A stretch of 64,000 nt of DNA from JBBPZA01 sp963797015 (lineage in GTDB: Bacteria; Actinomycetota; Thermoleophilia; Solirubrobacterales; Solirubrobacteraceae), in the NCBI GenBank assembly GCA_963797015.1, contig CAWCNV010000003.1:558001-622000 (forward strand). Direction: 5' to 3'. The translations under genes and the position numbers were made by a program. Under the pieces are notes generated by a model. The model was not told the DNA's origin. It saw only the letters and a program-made list of their open reading frames with translations, and did no database searches. Shown here one piece after another: positions 49,259 through 58,943 of this stretch. The first letter of the stretch is position 1, and each line of letters opens with the position of its first letter.

Positions 49259-50308
49259 GTGACTGACCAACCTCACGTCTGGGTCGTTCGTGCCGGCAAG
49301 GGCGGCAAAAATGCCGCCGACTTCGAGCAGCAAGGCCTAATCGCTATTGGGTTCGCGCCTATCGGTGATGTGACCGGGAAGAACCGCGACCAGCTGTTTG
49401 ACTACGCGCGCAATCTGATCGGCAGCAAGGCTGGCAACGTCGCGGGACAAGTTCACCGATTTGCGAACTCGATCCACGTTGGGGATCTCGTGGCTGTGCC
49501 CGACGGACAGAACCGCGAGCTCCTGTACGGCACCGTGACAGGCGACTACGAGTACCGCAACGCTCCCGTGATAGAGGGCACACAGTGGCGGCACGTACGG
49601 ACCGTCAAGTGGCTGGGCCGCCGAAATCGCGACGAGCTTCCGGACCGGATCCTATTCACCCTCGGATCGCTGCTGACCGCGTTCGAGCCCGCCCACCAAG
49701 CTGGACTCGCCGGCTTCCTCCTAACCGGCGAGCTGCCAATCGCGGACATCGATGACCTGAACGGAGGGGACCCGTCCGGCGGCCCCGACGACGTTGGCGG
49801 GTCGAGCTCCACTAGCGCCGCTGAGCAGGAGGCCCGCAACCGCGAGCTGATCGCCAAGAAGATCGTTGCCCTCGGCTGGTCGGAGACCCAGGATTTCGTC
49901 GCCGGAGTCCTCGGAGCGCTCGGCTATGCAACCGAGGTGGCCAGTGCCGGTGCCGATGGAGGTATCGACATCGTGGCCTGCCGCGACGCGCTGTTCCTCC
50001 ATCCGCCCGTAGTAAAAGCCCAAGTCAAGGCGAAGCCGACGACGAAGATCAGCCCTGACGAGATCCGGCAACTTAATGGCCTCGTCGACAGTAACAGTGA
50101 GCGCGGCATCTTCGTCGCGACGGGCGGGTTCACTGGACCCGCCGTGAAGGAGGCTGCGCAAATGGCGATCCAGCTGTGGGACCTGGACCGTCTTGCCGAG
50201 CTGTTCATCGAGAACTACGAGAACCTCGATGACTTCACCCAGGGGCTCGTGCCACTTCGGCGGATCTGGGTTCTTGACGAAGTAGACGACTTCCCCGGCG
50301 AGGCGTAG
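49259..50308 (+). CDS. Mrr-type restriction endonuclease with N-terminal PUA/EVE-like domain
   Basis: 349 residues from GTG 49259; the frame is open further upstream but without family sequence. Residues 1-135 (HVWVVRAGKGGKNAADFEQQGLIAIGFAPIGD... VGDLVAVPDG) resemble the EVE/PUA-like modified-base readers that occur in restriction proteins. The C-terminal Mrr_cat domain has ETQDFVAGVLGALGYATEV, GADGGIDIVACRD (catalytic Asp) and VVKAQVKAK (QxK) with PDEIRQLNGLVDSNSERGIFVATGGFT. It likely cuts methylated or otherwise modified DNA. It lies at the right side of the defence island. Confidence 0.87.
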   Translation: MTDQPHVWVVRAGKGGKNAADFEQQGLIAIGFAPIGDVTGKNRDQLFDYARNLIGSKAGNVAGQVHRFANSIHVGDLVAVPDGQNRELLYGTVTGDYEYRNAPVIEGTQWRHVRTVKWLGRRNRDELPDRILFTLGSLLTAFEPAHQAGLAGFLLTGELPIADIDDLNGGDPSGGPDDVGGSSSTSAAEQEARNRELIAKKIVALGWSETQDFVAGVLGALGYATEVASAGADGGIDIVACRDALFLHPPVVKAQVKAKPTTKISPDEIRQLNGLVDSNSERGIFVATGGFTGPAVKEAAQMAIQLWDLDRLAELFIENYENLDDFTQGLVPLRRIWVLDEVDDFPGEA

Positions 50309-50381
50309 TCGCCCGAAGTCGGGGCAATGCGCGGCCGCCCCGTGCGACGTCGCGGGCGTCGTACGAGCCCTCGCCTTTGAG

Positions 50382-50603
50382 ATGCGATCGAACGCGAAAA
50401 CCGCGCGGCGACGCGACCGGGCGTGGGAATGCTCCGCTCGGTGCCGTCAACGCGAGCGCCGCGGGCTCTACTACGGGCATCTGGAGGGTAATCGCGCTAG
50501 TCGACGCAGCGAAGAGGAGGGCTGGGTCAGCCCTGACTCAGTTCACCGAACGGCGCCGTGGCTCGGGCTTGAGGAGCTGCGCGGACTGCTAGATGCGACG
50601 TGA
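50382..50603 (+). CDS. Small unknown ORF
   Basis: 73 codons: MRSNAKTARRRDRAWECSARCRQRERRGLYYGHLEGN... then an acidic tail LGLEELRGLLDAT. Arg/Glu-rich, with two cysteines. Codon use looks plausible, but there is no recognised family and only a weak ribosome site. It occupies the otherwise empty 396-base interval after the Mrr gene. Confidence 0.35.
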   Translation: MRSNAKTARRRDRAWECSARCRQRERRGLYYGHLEGNRASRRSEEEGWVSPDSVHRTAPWLGLEELRGLLDAT

Positions 50604-50704
50604 TGCGGTGGCATTCGAGCAGAGGAGCGAGGTCCGCCAGCCGAGTTCAAGCGCCCGGCTTCAGCGCGGCCAGCGGGAGGGTGTGATGGCACTCGATGAA
50701 CCGA

Positions 50705-51208
50705 TCATTTATCTAGGCATGCTTTTGCCGCGCAAACATAGTCGTGCCGTGATACCCGGAACTGCTTATGAGCCGTGGTTTGGTCCGCAAGAATCTCTTG
50801 CGTGATCGATCCGCGTTCGTATGCCCAGGCAAGCGGCCGCTGGGCCTCGAGTTCCTTCATACATTGAACAAAGGCTGCGTGCACGGGGTGGCCATCACCG
50901 AGGCGAAGCGCTATCCGGTCTTCCGAGTAGCGAACGTCCGTCAGAGTTCGCCTCCAAGCCTGACTTGCTTCCTTTGCATCGGGGCTGTCGTGCGAGGTCC
51001 CTCGGTTCTGAAGAACCCAAACTCTCTCGAAGCAGCGCTTTGATTGGCCGAGCGCGTGCGCGCCCTCGTCGAGGACCTGGCGCAGTTCAACTTGTAGCTG
51101 CTGGCGCTGGTCGTCCTTCTGGCGGGTACGTGCCCACCAGGCCGCCAACCCGGGCCCTACGGCGCCAGACACTACGATCGCGGTCACCGCAGTTGCTGTG
51201 TCGGCCAT
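50705..51208 (-). CDS. Small membrane-anchored protein, unknown function
   Basis: 167 residues from ATG 51208; the frame opens earlier but the membrane helix begins right after this Met. MADTATAVTAIVVSGAVGPGLAAWWARTRQ gives one N-terminal membrane segment, then a cytoplasmic helical domain (QQLQVELRQVLDEGAHALGQSKRCFERVWVLQ; DRIALRLGDGHPVHAAFVQCMKELEAQRPLAW). Single-helix proteins of this shape are common in mobile and defence regions, but no family name can be given. Confidence 0.6.
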   Translation of the reverse strand: MADTATAVTAIVVSGAVGPGLAAWWARTRQKDDQRQQLQVELRQVLDEGAHALGQSKRCFERVWVLQNRGTSHDSPDAKEASQAWRRTLTDVRYSEDRIALRLGDGHPVHAAFVQCMKELEAQRPLAWAYERGSITQEILADQTTAHKQFRVSRHDYVCAAKACLDK

Positions 51209-51293
51209 GTGCTTATCGTGCCGTCTAACCCGGATGCTCTGAGAACGAGACGAATCGCAATCCACGTCTACCAATCGGACTCGGCGAAGCGTC

Positions 51294-51716
51294 CTATCCG
51301 CGCGGACCTTCGCGTTGGAGGCGCTCATCGGGCGGCGGGGGCCGAGCGTCCGACGTCCCCCGACAGCACTGCGAACCCCGGTGAGGCTGCCCCTTGCACC
51401 GGCAGCACCGGCAGACCGCCGCCTCGTCGCGAATGCCCCGGGGGCGCAGTAGGGGCAGGTCTTCACACACGGAGGCCTCGGGACCGCCTTTCAGCTCGGG
51501 TTTCCCGGCATCACTCAGATTCGCGTCGAGCACGTCGCGCTTCGCCTTCAGGGCGGCTGGCGCGAGCAAGTCAGAGGCGGATGAGGCTTTCCGCCACGTC
51601 GAGCAGCCATCTTGCTTCGTTGCCTCAACCTCCACTGATCTCGCCAGTGGTCGGCTTTGATCGACGTTCACCGAGGCCAGCACGCGCGAACGCCCGCGCG
51701 CCGGCCCATTAGCCAT
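51294..51716 (-). pseudogene. Possible broken zinc-ribbon protein
   Basis: One minus-strand frame reads SASDLLAPAALKAKRDVLDANLSDAGKPELKGGPEASV. The natural continuation KTCPYCA is in a second frame for about ten codons, then IRDEAAVCRCCRC returns to the first. Together CPYC...CRCC is a typical C-terminal zinc ribbon. Two compensating shifts within ~30 bases suggest a decayed gene or local sequence error. Confidence 0.4.
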
Positions 51717-51852
51717 TCAGACGTAGCCGAGGGCGGCGAGACGCTCGCCCGCGTCGGTGTCGAAAAGCTGAAGACGAGCGCCACACCCGATCAACTCCTG
51801 ACCCGATACAGTCGCGCCCGCGCCGCCAGGACCGCGCCCGCAGCAGCCGCAG

Positions 51853-53580
51853 ATGATCCTCCTCGACCCACACAACCTCGCCCGCTCGCACGCCGACGAG
51901 CGGTCGGCCGAGATCATGCGCAGGACCGTCGAGTTCTTCGAGGCCAAGGGCAAGGCCCGGCTCAAGCACGACGACCACGAGCGCGTCTGGTACGAGGACT
52001 TCCTCGAGTTCCAGGCGCGCGAGCGGATCTTCGCGACCCTGCTCACGCCGGCCGCCTACGGCGCCGAGGACTGCCGCTGGGATACGTGGCGGCTGGCCGA
52101 GTTCGCCGAGCTCCTCGGCTTCTACGGGCTGGCCTACTGGTACACGTGGCAGGTCACCATCCTCGGGCTCGGGCCGATCTGGATGAGCGCCAACGAGGAC
52201 GCCAAGCGCCGGGCTGCGGCGCTGCTCGAGGAGGGCGCGATCTTCGCCTTCGGGCTCTCCGAGAAGGAGCACGGCGCCGACGTGTACTCGACCGACATGG
52301 TCCTCACGCCCAGCGGCGACGGCGCCTATGTGGCCAACGGCGAGAAGTACTACATCGGCAACGGCAACGAGGCCCGCATGGTCTCGACGTTCGGCAAGCT
52401 CGCCGACAGCGGCGAGTACGTCTTCTTCGCGGCCGATTCCCAGCACCCGGCCTACGAGCTGATCGGCAACGTCGTCAACAGCCAGAACTACGTCTCCAAC
52501 TTCGCCCTGCGCGACTACCCGGTGACCGAGGCCGACATCCTGCACCGCGGCGACGAGGCGTTCAGCGCGGCGCTCAACACCGTCAACGTCGGCAAGTACA
52601 ACCTCGGCTGGGCCTCGATCGGGATCTGCACCCACGCGCTCTACGAGGCCATGACCCACGCGGCCAACCGGCGCCTCTACGGCATGGCGGTGACCGACTT
52701 CCCGCACGTCAAGCGCCTGCTCACCGACGCCTACGCGCGGACCGTGGCCATGAAGCTCGTCGCGCTGCGGGCCTGCGACTACATGCGCTCCGCCACGCGC
52801 GAGGACCGCCGCTACCTGCTCTACAACCCGATCGTCAAGACGAAGGTCACGACCGAGGGCGAGCGGGTGATCACCGACCTCTGGGACGTGATCGCGGCGA
52901 AGGGCGCCGAGAAGGACACCTACTTCGAGCTGGCCACGCGCGACATCCGGATGCTGCCGAGGCTCGAGGGCACCGTGCACGTCAACGTCGCGCTCGTGGT
53001 CAAGTTCATGGCCAACTACCTCTTCAACCCGGCCGACGACCTGCCGGCCGTCCCCACGCGAGACGACGACGCCGACGACGCCTTCCTCTTCGACCAGGGC
53101 CCGACGCGCGGCCTGGGCAAGGTCCGCTTCCACGACTTCCGGCCCGCCTTCGAGCGCTTCGCCCACCTCGCCAACGTCGCGACGTTCCTCGAGCAGGTCG
53201 ACCTCTTCCGCGAGCTGCTCGTGCAGGCGCCGCCCGACGAGGCCCAGCAGCGCGACATCGACTTCCTGCAGGGCGTCGGCCAGCTCTTCATGCTGGTCGC
53301 CTACGCCGAGCTCGTGCTCGAGAACGCGCCCGTGCACGAGCTCCCCGACGACGTCGTCGACGAGCTCTTCGACGTGTTCGTGCGCGACTTCTCGGGCTAC
53401 GCCGTCGAGCTCCACGGCCGCGCCGCGACCACGCCCGCGCAGGCGGAGCGCTGCCTGGCGCTCGTCCGCCGCCCCGCCTCCGATCCGGAGCGCTACGAGC
53501 GCGTCTGGTCAGACCATGTGCTGCCGCTCGCCGGCGCTTACGAGATGAGCGCCGCCGGGTCCGCGCGCGTGCCTGCGTAA
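51853..53580 (+). CDS. Acyl-CoA dehydrogenase family protein
   Basis: 575 residues from ATG 51853. Flavin-dependent acyl-CoA dehydrogenase fold: AYWYTWQVTILGLGPIWMSANEDAKR, the FAD-region IFAFGLSEKEHGADVYSTD and YVANGEKYYIGNGNEARMVSTFGK, then the helical C-terminal domain with LGWASIGICTHALYEAMTHAANRRLYG. It is longer than classical ~380-residue enzymes, with a C-terminal extension (FHDFRPAFERFAHLANVATFLEQVDLFRELLVQ). It probably oxidises an acyl-CoA thioester. Intact and convergent with recD. It marks the return to core genome after the defence island. Confidence 0.9.
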   Translation: MILLDPHNLARSHADERSAEIMRRTVEFFEAKGKARLKHDDHERVWYEDFLEFQARERIFATLLTPAAYGAEDCRWDTWRLAEFAELLGFYGLAYWYTWQVTILGLGPIWMSANEDAKRRAAALLEEGAIFAFGLSEKEHGADVYSTDMVLTPSGDGAYVANGEKYYIGNGNEARMVSTFGKLADSGEYVFFAADSQHPAYELIGNVVNSQNYVSNFALRDYPVTEADILHRGDEAFSAALNTVNVGKYNLGWASIGICTHALYEAMTHAANRRLYGMAVTDFPHVKRLLTDAYARTVAMKLVALRACDYMRSATREDRRYLLYNPIVKTKVTTEGERVITDLWDVIAAKGAEKDTYFELATRDIRMLPRLEGTVHVNVALVVKFMANYLFNPADDLPAVPTRDDDADDAFLFDQGPTRGLGKVRFHDFRPAFERFAHLANVATFLEQVDLFRELLVQAPPDEAQQRDIDFLQGVGQLFMLVAYAELVLENAPVHELPDDVVDELFDVFVRDFSGYAVELHGRAATTPAQAERCLALVRRPASDPERYERVWSDHVLPLAGAYEMSAAGSARVPA

Positions 53581-53600
53581 GCGCGCTCCGGCGAGCGCGC
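53581..53600. terminator. Hairpin terminator between convergent genes
   Basis: GCGCGCTC - CGGC - GAGCGCGC, an 8-bp perfect stem with a 4-base loop, starting at the base after the acyl-CoA dehydrogenase stop and 40 bases from the recD stop on the other strand. Confidence 0.65.
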
Positions 53601-53640
53601 TACCGCCTCCACCTCCGGGCGACCTTCGTGTGCGCGCGCG

Positions 53641-55560
53641 TCACCGCCACAGTCGCGGTCGAAGTCCGGACGCCCGCGCGACCTGGCGCATGACGGCCGA
53701 ACGGACGGTTCCGTCGGTCCCGGTGAGGATCAACTGCTCGCGTGCGCGGGTGGCCGCCGTGTAGAGGAGCTCTCGGGCGAGCAAGCGCGAAGTCGGGGCG
53801 GGCAGGAGGACGACGGCGGTGCCGAACTGCGAGCCCTGGCCCTTGTGGATCGTCATCGCGTAAACGGTGGCGACGGCTCCGAGCGTCATCGGGCTGTACT
53901 TGATGAGCTCGCCGCCTCCGTCGAAGGCGGCTGTCAGGCGGTCGGGCGTGGACTGGACGACCACGCCGGTGTCGCCGTTGTACAGGCCTAGGTCGTAGTC
54001 GTTCTCGGTCACGAGGAGGGGGCGGCCTGGGTACCAGCGGGTGTCGATTGGGAAGTCCGGGATCTCGGCGGCCAGCCAGGACTCGATTCGGGTGGTCCAG
54101 GTGGACACTCCGTCTGGGCCTCGGCGGTGGGCGCAGAGGACGCGGAAGGACGAGAGGGCTTCTAGAGCTTCGCGGGCTGCTCCGGCGCGGGCGGCTTCGA
54201 TGATGCGGCCGTATGCGGCGACGGCCTGGTCGCGGATCGGCGTGAGGGCTTGTTCGGCCTCCGGGTCGGTGACGTCGACCGGGATCCACGTGACGCCCTC
54301 GGGCTGCTCGTGGAGGATCTCGAGGACCTCGTCGGCGTCGCCTCGCCGGATTGCCTCGGCTAGGCGGGCTATGCCTTCTCCGAAGCGGTGGACTCGCTTG
54401 AGGACGACGATGCTGTTGGCGATCGGTGCGTCGGTTGGCGGGTCGTCGGCCGGCACCGGGTGGCCGATGGCGTTCGCGAGGAGGGCTCGGGCGTCGGCGG
54501 ACATGAGGAGGTTGTCGGTCGCTGGGCCGACGATGTCGCCCAGGACCGCGCCCGCCTCGATCGAGGCGAGCTGGCCCGGGTCGCCTACCAGGATCAGGCG
54601 GGCGTCTGGGCGGATGGCTTCGACCAGGCGGGCCATGTGGGAGAGGGAGACCATCGAGGCCTCGTCGACGATCACGACGTCGTGCGGGAGGCGTTGGGCG
54701 CGGTGGTAGCGGAAGCGGGTGTGGCTTCCGCGCCAGCCGAGGAGGCGGTGGAGGGTTGAGGCGTGCAAACCCAGCAGGTGGTCGCGGGTCCGGACGTCGA
54801 TCGGGAGGTTGGTTGCTTCGTCGTGGACTGCCTCCCCTAGGCGAGCGGCGGCTTTGCCGGTTGGGGCGGCCAGGCCGATGAGGGGTGGCGGGGAGCCCGC
54901 GGCGGTTGCCTGCTCTGTGAGGAGAGCCACGATTCGAGCGACGGTGGTCGTCTTGCCGGTGCCAGGGCCGCCGGCGACGACGGCGAAGCGGCGTAGGACT
55001 GCGGTTGCCGCGGCCAGGGCCTGGCGGCCGTCGGTCTGGCCGGGGAAGAGGCGGGCGATGCCGTCGTGGAGGATCTGTACGTCGACGTCGTCTGCGGGGA
55101 CTCCGGCGAGTGATCGGAGGTCGGCGGCTACCTGGCGCTCGTCGCGCCAGTAGCGATCGAGGTAGAGCCAGGTGCCGACGAGGCGGAGTGGCCGGTTCGA
55201 GTCGGGCGCGTCCTCGCCCAGGGCTACGAGGTCGCTCGCCGTGACGCGCTCGATCCAGGGCTCGGGGTCCGGCCACGGGAGCGTCGAGAGGTCTACGGGT
55301 TCGTCGGCGTCGACCGTCGCGGTCTCGCGGATCGTCGCCAGGTCGACGAGGACGTGACTGATTCGGGGGGCGCGCACGGCGAGGGCGGCGGCGAGGGTGA
55401 CGGAGTCGTCCTGCTCGCCGGCGAGCCTCGCGAGGCGGGTTGCGACGTGGACGTCGGCCGGTGCCAGCACGCCCGCGTCGTTGAACTCGCGGAGGAGCGC
55501 GGGCGCGCGGTGGGTGCGGTGGACGTCGAAGGGGTCGAGCTCGAGGACCGCGCCCGTCAT
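53641..55560 (-). CDS. recD: RecBCD subunit RecD (exodeoxyribonuclease V alpha)
   Basis: 639 residues. 5'-3' SF1B helicase: FAVVAGGPGTGKTTTVARIVALL (Walker A, ~residue 193-215), DVVIVDEASMVSLSHM (II), LILVGDPGQLASIEAGAVLGD (III), VYAMTIHKGQGSQFGTAVVLLP (V) and LLYTAATRAREQLILTG (VI). The N-terminal helical domain contacts RecC. ATG 55560 overlaps the recB stop. With recC and recB it forms the DNA-end processing nuclease for repair and for degrading linear foreign DNA. No frameshift. Confidence 0.94.
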   Translation of the reverse strand: MTGAVLELDPFDVHRTHRAPALLREFNDAGVLAPADVHVATRLARLAGEQDDSVTLAAALAVRAPRISHVLVDLATIRETATVDADEPVDLSTLPWPDPEPWIERVTASDLVALGEDAPDSNRPLRLVGTWLYLDRYWRDERQVAADLRSLAGVPADDVDVQILHDGIARLFPGQTDGRQALAAATAVLRRFAVVAGGPGTGKTTTVARIVALLTEQATAAGSPPPLIGLAAPTGKAAARLGEAVHDEATNLPIDVRTRDHLLGLHASTLHRLLGWRGSHTRFRYHRAQRLPHDVVIVDEASMVSLSHMARLVEAIRPDARLILVGDPGQLASIEAGAVLGDIVGPATDNLLMSADARALLANAIGHPVPADDPPTDAPIANSIVVLKRVHRFGEGIARLAEAIRRGDADEVLEILHEQPEGVTWIPVDVTDPEAEQALTPIRDQAVAAYGRIIEAARAGAAREALEALSSFRVLCAHRRGPDGVSTWTTRIESWLAAEIPDFPIDTRWYPGRPLLVTENDYDLGLYNGDTGVVVQSTPDRLTAAFDGGGELIKYSPMTLGAVATVYAMTIHKGQGSQFGTAVVLLPAPTSRLLARELLYTAATRAREQLILTGTDGTVRSAVMRQVARASGLRPRLWR

Positions 55561-58500
55561 GCCGGCTTTCCTTCGTCGAGGGCGTCGCTAAGTGCTTCGA
55601 TGAGGTCCTTCTGTGGGCGCCAGGTGAAGACGCCGCACGGGACCCCGTCCGCCGTCGGCGTGTCCGGGCCCGTCATGCCGCGAAGGAAGAGGTAGAGGAC
55701 TCCGGCGAGGTCCCGGTCGGGGTCGTAGGCGGGGAGGCGCCAGCGCAGGTAGCGGTGCAGGGCGACGGTGTAGAGGAGCGCTTGCAGGCCGTAGTGGCGT
55801 CGGCGCATCTCGGTCGCTAGCGCCGACGGGCGGTAGTGCCAGGTCGTCAGCGGCTCGTCGGGGCCGCCGAGCCAGTTGGTCTTGTAGTCGATGACCGCGA
55901 AGCGGGGGACGCCGTCCGGGGCGGGGACGCGGAGGACGAGGTCGAGGCTTCCGGTGAGGTAGCCGCGGACGTCCTGGCGCAGCTCGGGGTCGTCGAGGCG
56001 GTCGGCGTAGCCGGCGAGGGGGTCGTCGGGGGGAAGGTGGTCGCGGAGGATCGCGGCGATCGTCGAGAGGGTGAGGCGGCCGGTCGGCTCGTCGCCTCCG
56101 ACCAGCGGGAGCTCGAACTCGAGCTCGTCGAGGCGATCGGCGCGGCCAACGTCGCAGAGGCGGGCGCCGGCGAGCGCCGGGCCGAGCGGGGTCTCGAGCG
56201 CGGCGCGCAGGCCGGCGACGGCGAGCTCCGTGTCGCCGATGTCGACCTCGCGCCTTTCGAGCGCGGCGGAGAGTTGGGCCGTGAGCTCGGAGGTCAAGTC
56301 GGGGGCGGCGAAGTCGGTGCGCTCGAGCACTCGGTGGACGATCGTGCCCACCTCGGTCCCGACCGGCATCGCCGCGAGGAGCGACGGCGTGGCCAGGGTC
56401 GAATCGGGCGCTGCCTCCGTGCCCGGCGCCGGCTCGGCGCCCGGCGGCTCGTCGACCACCGCCTCCTCCTCCGGCTCGCTCGTCACGCGTGCCTCGTACG
56501 TCCCGGCCGTGATGTCGCTGTACGACGTCCGCCGCCACCACCAGTCGAGGCTGCGGTCGAAGACCGCGGTCGAGAGGTCCTTCGGCGGCCGTCTGCGTCG
56601 GGCTCCAGGCGACGGGCAGCCCGAGCCGTGATCGCTCTACCGCGATGCGTCCGGGCGCCTCGCGCGCCACCTCCTCGAAGCGCGCCACCGCCTCCGCGTC
56701 GGTGGGCGTGCTCGTTCCCGCCGACGCGACATTGCCCTCGCCGTCGCGCGAGAACAGGAGCCGCGTGAGCGGGGCATCGCGGCTGGCCCACGAGCCCGCC
56801 CACCACACGACCGCCTGATGACGCGCGCGCGTGAGCGCGACGTAGGCGAGCCGCAGGTCCTCACCGCGCTCCTCGATGATGTTCTGCCGGCGGTGGTCCT
56901 CGTAGTCCGCACCCGCTAGGGCGACGTCGATCGTGCGCGCGTCGGCCGCGTCCGGGTCGTGGAAGGTGACGGGGCGATCGCTCGTCCGGGATCCAGGCTC
57001 GGCTCCCACAGGAACGGCGCGTACACGATCGGGAACTCGAGGCCCTTGCTGCGGTGGATGGTCAGGACCTGGACCGCCTCGGCGTCCGACTCGAGGCGGC
57101 GGCTGCGCTCCTCGTTGGAGGTGTCCTCGCCGGCCTCATCGATGCGCCGGCGCAGCCAGCCGGTGAGCGCGGTCAGGCCGAGCTGCTCGGTCGAGGCCGC
57201 GCCGTGCAGGAGCTGGGCGACGTGGCGCAGGTCGGTGAGCCGGCGCTCGCCGTCCACGCGCGCGAGCACTCGCTCGGGGAGGCGCTCGACGAGCGTGATC
57301 GTCTCGGTCAGCGCCGCGACGCCCTTGAACCGAAGCACCCGCGCCCACTCATGCAACCGGCGGTGGACCTGCTCCCACTCCTCGTCGCTCGCCTCCGCGA
57401 CGTGCTCGGGCGACCAGCCGAGGAAGCAGGTGAGCGCGGCGGAGTGCGCTCGCGTCTCCGAGGCCGGGCGCTCGAGCGCCTCGAGCAGGCGCAGCCACTC
57501 GTGCGCGGGCGGTGTGCCGAAGACGCTGCCGGCGCCGTTGATGACGGCGGGGATGTCGACCTCGTCGAGCGCGTCGCGGACCAGGGAGGCGGCGCGGTTG
57601 GTATGGACCAGGACCCCTATGTGGCCGGGGCGGACGCGCTCGCGTGAAACCGTCGCGCCGTCCTCTGAGCGGCACTCGACCTCGGCGTTCGAGGAGAGAA
57701 GCCTCACGAGATCGGCGGCGAGGTCCTCCGCGATGTGCTCGCGGGTCGAGCCGACCTGTGCGAACCCGCCGGGTGTGCGCTCGATCCCCGGCTCGTCGCG
57801 GTGCACGACGCGGACGCGCAGCGGAGCGCTCACCGGAGCGCCGTGCAGCCGCGGCGCCCGGTTCGCGTCCGCGGCCCGCACCTTCCGGTAGGCGATCTCC
57901 GGGTGGCCGAGCTTCGCCCCGCCGAAGAGCGCGTCGTAGGCGTCGATCAGCCCCTGGTCGCTGCGCCAGTTCATGTCAAGCGTCTCGCTCTTCGCAGCGC
58001 TGCGCGCGGCGTCGAGGTAGGCGTAGACGTCCGCCCCGCGGAACGCGTAGATCGCCTGCTTCGGGTCGCCGATGAGGACGAGCGTCGAGCCGCCCTCGCC
58101 GAAGGCGCGGCGCATGATGTCCCACTGGATCGGGTCGGTGTCCTGGAACTCGTCGACGAGGACGACCTCGTAGCGATCGCGAAGCCGCGCCGCGACCGCC
58201 TGACCTCCCGCGCCCGCGAGCGCCCCGTCCAGGCGTGTGAGCAGATCGTCGTAGGTCATGACCGACGCCCGCCGCTTGCGGGCGTCGAGCTCTCTGCGGG
58301 CCGCCTCGGCGAGGCGGCGGCGCATCTCGGGAACCTCTCCGGTGGCGGGGGCGAGCGCCGCGTCGGGGTTGCCGACGGCCTCCCAGACGATCGACGCGGC
58401 CTGCTTGCGGTCGAAGGGCGGCGTGGCGCCGTCGTGGAAGCGCCGCACGTAGAGGTCGTCGATCACCTCCTCGACGAGGTCCTCGATGTCCTCCACGAAG

Positions 58501-58943
58501 GTCGTGTCGGGCTCGAGGTCGCCGGCGATCCCGAGGCCGCCGAGGACCTCCTGGCAGAAGCCGTGCGTGGTGGCGATCGTGGCCGCGTCGAAATTGGAGA
58601 GGGCGTGCGTAAGGCGGGCGTGGCGGGTCCCGACCTCCTCGGCGGGCGCGTCGGCGAGGAGGCGGACGATCGGGTCGTCGGAGCGGACGGCGCCCGCGGT
58701 CGCGAGCCCGCGCTCGACCGCGACCAGCCGTTCCCGCACCCGCTCGCGTAGCTCGCCTGTCGCCATGCGCGTGAAGGTCACGAGCAGCAGCCGATCGAGC
58801 GGCGTGCCCTCGGCCACGTACCGGGCGGCGAGCGCGGCGATGGTGTACGTCTTGCCCGTGCCGGCGCTCGCCTCGAGCACGGTTACCCCGGTCGGGAGAG
58901 GGCCGCAGACGTCGAAGGGTGCGCGCTCGGGGGCGAGGGTCAT
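55557..58943 (-). pseudogene. recB: RecBCD subunit RecB, with two frameshifts
   Basis: 1129 codons overall, normal length. ATG 58943 opens MTLAPERAPFD, then LEASAGTGKTYTIAALAARY (Walker A), VVLVDEFQDTDPIQW (II), LVLIGDPKQAIYAFRGADVYAYL (III) and VQVLTIHRSKGLEFPIVYAPF (V). A shift near 56985 carries the reading to RPVTFHDPDAADARTIDV and DLRLAYVALTRARHQAVVWW (VI). A second near 56600 leads to the nuclease domain with FAVIDYKTNWLGG. Both helicase and nuclease motifs are intact apart from the shifts, with no nonsense codons. As recC and recD are otherwise well kept, sequencing error is a fair explanation; a true lesion would inactivate the complex. Confidence 0.85.
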
